Assembly: GCA_947624915.1 (NCBI GenBank)
Contig: CANQMF010000007.1
Coordinates: 1 to 38,603, forward strand
Direction of reading: 5' to 3'
Length of the DNA: 38,603 bases
From: an uncultured Bacilli bacterium
GTDB lineage: Bacteria; Bacillota_I; Bacilli_A; RF39; UBA660
Part shown: positions 33,682 through 38,603 of the stretch, piece after piece
How positions within the stretch are numbered: position 1 is the first letter of the stretch
Layout: each line of letters opens with the position of its first letter
The notes under the pieces: model-generated
What the model was told of the DNA's origin: nothing
Database searches by the model: none
The model's input: the letters and a program-made list of their open reading frames with translations, nothing else
Program-made: the position numbers and the translations under genes

Positions 33682-34623
33682 CTATCCCAACTTTTTATTT
33701 AATAAATAATTTTTATCAACAATACCATTTAAAAATGCGTTAACATCCATTCGCTTTTTTCCCTCTAACTGAACATTAGTTAAAATTATTTCACCATCAT
33801 TAACTTGAACTCCAATACCATCTTTATATAGTTTAATAATAGTTCCATTAGGTTCAGTAGTCATATTACTACTCCCCTTTTTTACTTCCCATATTTTTAA
33901 TCTTTTTCCATCTAATAAAGTATAGGCAACAGGCCAACTATTAAGCCCTCTTACTTGATTAAAAACCTCTGTTCTTGTTTTATTAAAGTTGACTACTTCC
34001 TCATCACTTTTGATGTTATAGGCATAGGTTACCTTTGACTCATCTTGTTTAACTCTTTTATTACTACCACTAATGATATCTGGTAACACTTCTTTTAAAA
34101 GCTCCCCACCAAGTATAGATAATTTATTAAATAATGTTTCGGCTGTATCACTTTCTAAAATATCTTCCTCTTTTTGACATATGATATCCCCATCATCCAT
34201 ACCTACATCCATGTACATAATAGTAATCCCTGTTTTTTTATCACCATTAATAATAGCCCGATGAATAGGTGCTCCACCACGATACTTTGGTAATAAAGAT
34301 GCATGAACATTAATACAACCTAAACGAGGATAATCTAAAATTTCTTTAGGTATAATCTGTCCATAAGCACAAGTAACTATTAGATCTGGTCTTTCATTTA
34401 AAATATCTATATATTGTTCTCTTATTTTATGAGGCTGAAATAATTTTATATTATGATTTAAAGCTATTTCTTTAACGGGTGAAATACTCATTTTACCACT
34501 TCGTCCTACTGGTTTGTCTGGCTGAGTTACAACTCCCACCACATCATAATTATCAATTAACATATTTAATACAGGTACACTAAAATCAGGCGTCCCCATA
34601 TAAACAACTTTAATATTGCTCAC
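33682..34623 (-). CDS. fmt: Methionyl-tRNA formyltransferase
   Basis: Formylates the initiator Met-tRNA using 10-formyl-tetrahydrofolate. The catalytic domain shows VVYMGTPDFSVPVL, NVHASLLPKYRGGAPIHRAI (Asn and His of the active site) and MDVGMDDGDII (Asp), and a C-terminal OB-fold-like domain follows (about 205-310). I favour a GTG start at 34623 (313 aa), because AGGTG (34629-34633) lies 5 nt upstream, whereas the ATG at 34641 has no ribosome site and lies within a TATAAT box (34640-34645) that is probably the -10 of this gene. It heads the cluster fmt, membrane protein, MurE 2, MurE 1, mraY. Confidence 0.95.
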   Translation of the reverse strand: MSNIKVVYMGTPDFSVPVLNMLIDNYDVVGVVTQPDKPVGRSGKMSISPVKEIALNHNIKLFQPHKIREQYIDILNERPDLIVTCAYGQIIPKEILDYPRLGCINVHASLLPKYRGGAPIHRAIINGDKKTGITIMYMDVGMDDGDIICQKEEDILESDTAETLFNKLSILGGELLKEVLPDIISGSNKRVKQDESKVTYAYNIKSDEEVVNFNKTRTEVFNQVRGLNSWPVAYTLLDGKRLKIWEVKKGSSNMTTEPNGTIIKLYKDGIGVQVNDGEIILTNVQLEGKKRMDVNAFLNGIVDKNYLLNKKLG

Positions 34624-34639
34624 ACTATCACCTATAACC

Positions 34640-34645
34640 ATTATA
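34640..34645 (-). promoter_or_regulatory. Candidate -10 box of the fmt-mur operon
   Basis: TATAAT on the minus strand 17 nt upstream of the GTG start. The -35 region (TAGAAA at 17 bp) is poor. Confidence 0.4.
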
Positions 34646-34699
34646 GTCTTTTTTATCTTATTTTTCTACTTATTAAACACATTTTGTTTTGATAACATC

Positions 34700-34726
34700 A
34701 AAAAAAGAAAGGTTTTAACCCTTTCT
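34700..34726 (-). terminator. Terminator of tspO
   Basis: AGAAAGG (34706-34712) pairs with CCTTTCT (34720-34726) around a 7-nt loop, with a T run on the minus strand. It overlaps the tspO stop codon. Confidence 0.85.
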
Positions 34727-35183
34727 AATTTAAAATATAAATACCAATAGTCAAATAAGTAGCAAAACTTACCCACAAAATATATGGTATTAGTAAATAA
34801 GAAGATATAGTACGTTTTGGGTAATATAAAATAGCTAACCATATAACTAAAATAAGTAAAAATATAATCCAAATAATCGCAATAAAACGCCACTTCCATA
34901 AAAAGAAAATAATAGACCATAAAGCATTCACAAAAAGCTGTACATAATATAATAAAGTTATTTTCTCCTCATCACTAGGATACTTTTTTCTAAATAAATA
35001 ATAAGAAATACCCATTAGTAGATAAATGATAGACCACGCTATTGGGAAAACAATCTTAGGTGGCAATAATGGTGGCCTTTCTAAAGCTAAATAATCTATA
35101 TGGTCACTAATAATTAAACTAACTATTCCACCTATAACTAGAGGGAAAAAAATATAAAATAAATTTTTTAATTTCTTATTCAT
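34725..35183 (-). CDS. tspO: TspO/MBR family membrane protein
   Basis: A 152-aa protein with five transmembrane helices (about 8-27, 45-64, 78-96, 99-119 and 128-150), the TspO/peripheral benzodiazepine receptor fold. Landmarks are the loop ALERPPLLPPKIVFPIAWSIIYLLMGIS after helix 1 and the aromatic-rich helix around QLFVNALWSIIFFLWKWR. Members bind porphyrins and cholesterol-like ligands and may degrade or transport tetrapyrroles; the role in Gram-positive bacteria is unsettled. It is a single-gene transcript: AAAGG precedes the ATG, TATAAT (35203-35208) is upstream, and a terminator overlaps the stop. Confidence 0.92.
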   Translation of the reverse strand: MNKKLKNLFYIFFPLVIGGIVSLIISDHIDYLALERPPLLPPKIVFPIAWSIIYLLMGISYYLFRKKYPSDEEKITLLYYVQLFVNALWSIIFFLWKWRFIAIIWIIFLLILVIWLAILYYPKRTISSYLLIPYILWVSFATYLTIGIYILN

Positions 35184-35202
35184 ATAAACCTTTCCATTAT
35201 TA

Positions 35203-35208
35203 ATTATA
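35203..35208 (-). promoter_or_regulatory. Candidate -10 box of tspO
   Basis: TATAAT on the minus strand 20 nt upstream of the tspO start codon. No good -35 hexamer is seen at 17 bp. Confidence 0.45.
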
Positions 35209-35235
35209 TGACAAATAACTTTTTATATACTATAA

Positions 35236-35265
35236 ACAAAAAAAGAATGATATTTACCATTCTTT
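35236..35265 (-). terminator. Terminator of VWA gene 2
   Basis: AAAGAATG (35242-35249) pairs with CATTCTTT (35258-35265) around an 8-nt loop and continues into a T run on the minus strand, 1 nt after the stop codon of VWA gene 2. Confidence 0.85.
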
Positions 35266-35266
35266 A

Positions 35267-38200
35267 CTAATCAGTCAAAATGACATACGGATTTTCTTTA
35301 GTTCCATCTCCATCACTGTAAGTTATTCCTGATTTTAATGAAATCATAGGGCGTACGCCATACAAAGCTGAGTCGTATCTTCCAAGCAAGCAACCATTCA
35401 AATACACATGAAAATATTCAGAACTGCCACCGTTAAGAGTAAAACGATTAGGTGACATTGTCCAATACTCCTGACCAGTGTACAAATAATAATCATTGTT
35501 GCTATTATATGCTCCCCCAGCATACATTACCTCATCAGCGGTTATTAAACCTACTGGTTTGGTTACCCCCTTATTTTTTACTGTTAAGGCTTCATTATTA
35601 CTACACTTTAAACTTGGTGTCCCATCATTCCATCGATAGTAAGTATCAAAATAAATAGTAGATGGCATTTGATCACCATTGGGGTTCAACCCACTAGTTA
35701 TTTTATCATGTTCAAGACTCTTTCCAGCACACCATACGGTATCTTCTAAATATTGTTCATATTCTTCCATGTTATTAGAATACCAATCATTTTCTATGTA
35801 ATCTTTAATAGTAGAGTCAATGTCATTGCTAAGAATTTCAACTAAAGCTTCTTCTATCCCTTTTCCATCACTTATTGTTATATAATCTATCGAATTTCCG
35901 TATTGATAAAAAACATAATTAATATCAGTACAAGTATCGTCAACACTTAAGCATGTATAATGATATTTAGTTAATCCACCTTCAATTGTGTTAAGATCAT
36001 TTGTTTCTATTGTTTCTTTTAAAGTATATTTATTCTCTTTCTTATCGTATGTAAATGAGTTACCGTACTTAATTTTGGCAATACTTAAACAACTAATAGA
36101 AGCATTATAAGAACTTGTAATATTAGACATATTTTCCACAGTACAGGTATCACTAGATACGTCATCTTTACACACGTAATAATTTTTATAGTTACTGTAG
36201 TTATCAAGCCATTCAGTCTTTTTCAATGTTGCAGTATCCTTTAAGGTATAAGTACCATTACCATTATTTTGAATATTTTGTCCTACTACAATATTAGTAT
36301 CAGTATCATCAAGTAGCTTTCCATCCTCCAATGGCAAATAATATACATGGTATTGCGTTTCACCAAGCACTATATACCAAGGATCAATACATGTCGTACT
36401 CGTGTCACTATGACAAGTATAGTACCCAGCTAATCTTGAATAATATGAATTCCAATAATACGATTTTGCATCGGACCCCAATTTATAAGTTCCATCTTCA
36501 TAGCTAATAGAAGTAGAATAGTAGTACCTGCTAGCTCCTATATAATCGGAAGAAATAAAGGTTATCCCAACATGACCACCACTATGGGTTTCATAGCCAC
36601 TACCATATGCATAACCCATATGAGCAAGAGAGTTAACGTTAACATCTCTATACGCCATTTGATCCAACTGTGTATTAGTTCCTGTATTATTACATATTTT
36701 TTTATTACCTTGCTCAGTTGGTACTCCATTATAAATTAATTTAACACCACCAGTTTCAGTGGTTCTTACCATCTTCCAACAAAGATCAGCAAACAATACA
36801 TTATTATTGTCAACGGCTCCACGATAATAATAAATTGGATATTTATCTCTAGATGTGTTAGCTATCATATAGACACCTTTACCATTTGTATCTGATGATA
36901 TAGTCTTAAAATCAATACCATTTTCTCCCGTCACATAAGCACTGGTTATATTATCTGGTACCGATTGGTATTTCATAACATTATAAAGGGTTGGTGGTGG
37001 TGCGATATAAACTGTCCCCTCAGTACTTTTAACTAACTCTGTCTTGCCCCATGTTCCTTTTACATATACATCATAGTTAGGCATAATAAAACGATTATCA
37101 CTAACACTTTCTACTTTACTTTCAACTTTCCAACCACTAAACTTATATCCTTCACATGCCGGCGGAACACCTGCTAATTCTACGGTTTCATACCAAGAGT
37201 ACAACTCATCTGCTCCATATGTCATATTACATTCACTAGGATAATTGCCATCATAATGAACAATATATCCGTATTTTAATACAGGTGTTTTGTCACTTTT
37301 GGTATATTTTTCTTCTTCATCAGGTAATTTGGTTGTTACCTCAACACCCTTATTAGTTGAATAATAACCTGCTTTATTTTGATACTCACTTTTTAATCTA
37401 ATATCTATTTCCATGTGTAAATCATCACTAGTTACTAAGGTATTAGGGCCAATAGTCCATATAACTTTTTGACTACTATCATTAGTTTCTAATTTAACAC
37501 TTCCCATTGATACTTTTATATCATCTTCACTTAACACTTCAAAATAAGTGTTATCAATATAATCTACTATTTCAAACTTATCATAATATTTTAAAGTCTC
37601 ACCAAATGTTGCTTCATAAAAATGATCATATATATTATCCATATATGCGTCATACTGAACATCACTAGCTTGCTTTAAATAACTAGTTATTTTACTGCCT
37701 ATTTCATACTGAATACCAACTATTTTTATACTAGGATACTTATCTTTCAAATATTCATATTGTGATTTTATCATCGATGTTTCTCTATTGGCTGAACCAT
37801 CAGTCATAAATAAGACTACTAACCCGCGATCACTTTCTATAGTATAATCTTCTAGCAACGTTTCAACGCCTTTTAAACCAGCATAATAATTTGTACAAGA
37901 ATTTACTGGACATTTTAAAGTAAGATTATTAACTTCATTGGTTAAAGCATTTAAATCATTACTAAATGATGAAATGACAGAATAACCAGAGTGATATTCA
38001 ACAATAGCTATACGATTATTTTCATCAGCTAGTAGTTCATTAATATATTTTTTAGCACTAGTTTGTAAATTATCAAACTTATCACCCTTCATACTAGTTG
38101 ATACATCAAGCACCATGATAACATCAAAATTAGGAATATCATGAAAACTAGGATTAGTGTTAACATCAAACACTATTTTGGCATTAGTAGTGCTAGTCCA

Positions 38201-38413
38201 GTCAGCACTTTTTTCCATATGCCAGCTACCTGGGGTTTTATCAGCATAACCATCTGACTCAATAACGACTTTTTTAACTTCAACATTATTATCTAAATCC
38301 GTTAAAGCAGTTAAAGCACTCTTTAAAAAGTTTAAACCTCCTATTGGAAAGATAAAAATATTAAGTATAAAACCTAATACAACATATAAATAAAACAACT
38401 TTTCTTTCTTCAT
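35267..38413 (-). CDS. Giant secreted VWA protein 2 (paralog of VWA protein 1)
   Basis: A 1048-aa protein with the same architecture as VWA protein 1. It has an N-terminal signal or anchor helix (about 5-35), a VWA domain (about 90-285) with MIDAS DVSTS, CTNYYAG and MTDG, an adhesin-like beta region, and an InlB B-repeat-like unit (YDGNYPSE..GYKFSGWKV..MPNYDVYVKG). The block NVLFADLCWKMVRTTETGG, cysteine-bearing repeats and a C-terminal DUF6273-like module (YGVRPMISLKSG..GDGTKENPYV) follow. The N-terminal ~85 residues and the second half of the VWA domain are almost identical to protein 1, while the intervening segment and the C-terminal two thirds differ. ATG 38413 follows GAGGTG. Its promoter faces the gene, so it should be expressed. 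A surface adhesin role is inferred. Confidence 0.88.
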   Translation of the reverse strand: MKKEKLFYLYVVLGFILNIFIFPIGGLNFLKSALTALTDLDNNVEVKKVVIESDGYADKTPGSWHMEKSADWTSTTNAKIVFDVNTNPSFHDIPNFDVIMVLDVSTSMKGDKFDNLQTSAKKYINELLADENNRIAIVEYHSGYSVISSFSNDLNALTNEVNNLTLKCPVNSCTNYYAGLKGVETLLEDYTIESDRGLVVLFMTDGSANRETSMIKSQYEYLKDKYPSIKIVGIQYEIGSKITSYLKQASDVQYDAYMDNIYDHFYEATFGETLKYYDKFEIVDYIDNTYFEVLSEDDIKVSMGSVKLETNDSSQKVIWTIGPNTLVTSDDLHMEIDIRLKSEYQNKAGYYSTNKGVEVTTKLPDEEEKYTKSDKTPVLKYGYIVHYDGNYPSECNMTYGADELYSWYETVELAGVPPACEGYKFSGWKVESKVESVSDNRFIMPNYDVYVKGTWGKTELVKSTEGTVYIAPPPTLYNVMKYQSVPDNITSAYVTGENGIDFKTISSDTNGKGVYMIANTSRDKYPIYYYRGAVDNNNVLFADLCWKMVRTTETGGVKLIYNGVPTEQGNKKICNNTGTNTQLDQMAYRDVNVNSLAHMGYAYGSGYETHSGGHVGITFISSDYIGASRYYYSTSISYEDGTYKLGSDAKSYYWNSYYSRLAGYYTCHSDTSTTCIDPWYIVLGETQYHVYYLPLEDGKLLDDTDTNIVVGQNIQNNGNGTYTLKDTATLKKTEWLDNYSNYKNYYVCKDDVSSDTCTVENMSNITSSYNASISCLSIAKIKYGNSFTYDKKENKYTLKETIETNDLNTIEGGLTKYHYTCLSVDDTCTDINYVFYQYGNSIDYITISDGKGIEEALVEILSNDIDSTIKDYIENDWYSNNMEEYEQYLEDTVWCAGKSLEHDKITSGLNPNGDQMPSTIYFDTYYRWNDGTPSLKCSNNEALTVKNKGVTKPVGLITADEVMYAGGAYNSNNDYYLYTGQEYWTMSPNRFTLNGGSSEYFHVYLNGCLLGRYDSALYGVRPMISLKSGITYSDGDGTKENPYVILTD

Positions 38414-38429
38414 AAAGCACCTCACTAAT

Positions 38430-38450
38430 CCTTAAGTAAATTACTTAAGG
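38430..38450. repeat. Palindrome in the VWA2 leader, homologous to the VWA1 inverted repeats
   Basis: A perfect palindrome with two 10-bp arms (CCTTAAGTAA and its complement) around one central A. It begins 17 nt upstream of the VWA2 ATG, as the homologous repeat does at VWA1. On the mRNA it forms a hairpin just 5' of the GAGGTG ribosome site. No second copy is found in the 63 bp available upstream of the -35 box. Confidence 0.85.
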
Positions 38451-38511
38451 CCTTATCATCATTTCGATAATTACTTTATATATAAGCTAAAACTCCTATA
38501 TTACTAGAAGA

Positions 38512-38540
38512 ATTATATCAAAATATCCCTAGTTTGACAG
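38512..38540 (-). promoter_or_regulatory. Promoter of VWA gene 2 (ON orientation)
   Basis: CTGTCA (38535-38540), 17-bp spacer, TATAAT (38512-38517) with extended TGA on the minus strand. From the -10 to the palindrome is 61 nt, against 60 nt in the flipped VWA1 promoter, and the intervening leader is similar in sequence. Confidence 0.75.
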
Positions 38541-38603
38541 TTTTAACATAAAAAACTCACATAGATATTGAAAAATCTAGTTTTTTTATCGTTTTACTCT
38601 TGC

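Noticed and set aside
34666..34920. 84-aa minus-strand ORF overlapping tspO
   Set aside because: Same strand as tspO but another frame; it is composed of aromatic residues from reading the membrane protein out of frame.

Overview
The window is AT-rich (roughly 30% GC by eye) and densely packed with genes, mostly on the minus strand. The family content (T-box leaders, MurE/MraY, a PolA with a degenerate proofreading domain, surface proteins ending in DUF6273-like modules) points to a Bacillota/Mycoplasmatota-type bacterium, perhaps an uncultured gut lineage related to RF39 or Erysipelotrichia; that placement is inference. TGA is used as a stop (both murE genes) and all tryptophans are TGG, so the standard bacterial code applies. 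I saw no tRNA, rRNA, CRISPR array, insertion sequence or recombinase gene.

Layout. 1-260: start of an AAA+ ATPase gene whose promoter sits between two near-identical 36-bp palindromic repeats. 517-6220: serS behind a Ser-specific T-box, then a membrane protein, a CDF metal transporter and polA, all minus. 6346-7290: a lone plus-strand secreted protein. 7378-11260: DUF1294 protein, unknown protein, NrtR-like regulator, pncC and prs, which reads as an NAD/PRPP metabolism locus. 11381-15588: a DUF4956-VTC-CotH operon, divergent from 15724-18107, a plus-strand pair (DUF6273-like surface protein and phosphodiester glycosidase). 18217-21345: giant secreted von Willebrand A (VWA) protein 1. 21575-25047: leuS with an inserted NUDIX domain, co-transcribed with a small membrane protein from a Leu-specific T-box. 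25172-29081: a GH31-family protein and a pyruvate-kinase-like protein, each lacking key catalytic residues. 29226-34623: mraY, two tandem murE paralogs, a membrane-anchored protein and fmt. 34725-35183: tspO. 35267-38413: giant VWA protein 2, a paralog of protein 1.

Most interesting result. The intergenic DNA upstream of VWA protein 1 holds a promoter that points AWAY from the gene and is flanked by 25-bp inverted repeats (21362-21386 and 21504-21528, 22/25 matching). Flipping this segment in silico gives a leader collinear with that of VWA protein 2, where the same promoter points TOWARD the gene, with matching spacing (60 versus 61 nt from -10 to the repeat; repeat 17 nt upstream of the ATG in both). 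This is the architecture of a phase-variable invertible promoter, captured OFF at VWA1 and ON at VWA2. The recombinase would have to act from elsewhere in the genome.

Other notable points: a LeuRS carrying an intact Nudix box inside its editing-domain region, the side-by-side degenerate pyruvate kinase and GH31 protein, paired MurE ligases of different predicted amino-acid specificity, and inverted repeats placed exactly inside the promoters of nrtR and of the CotH operon.
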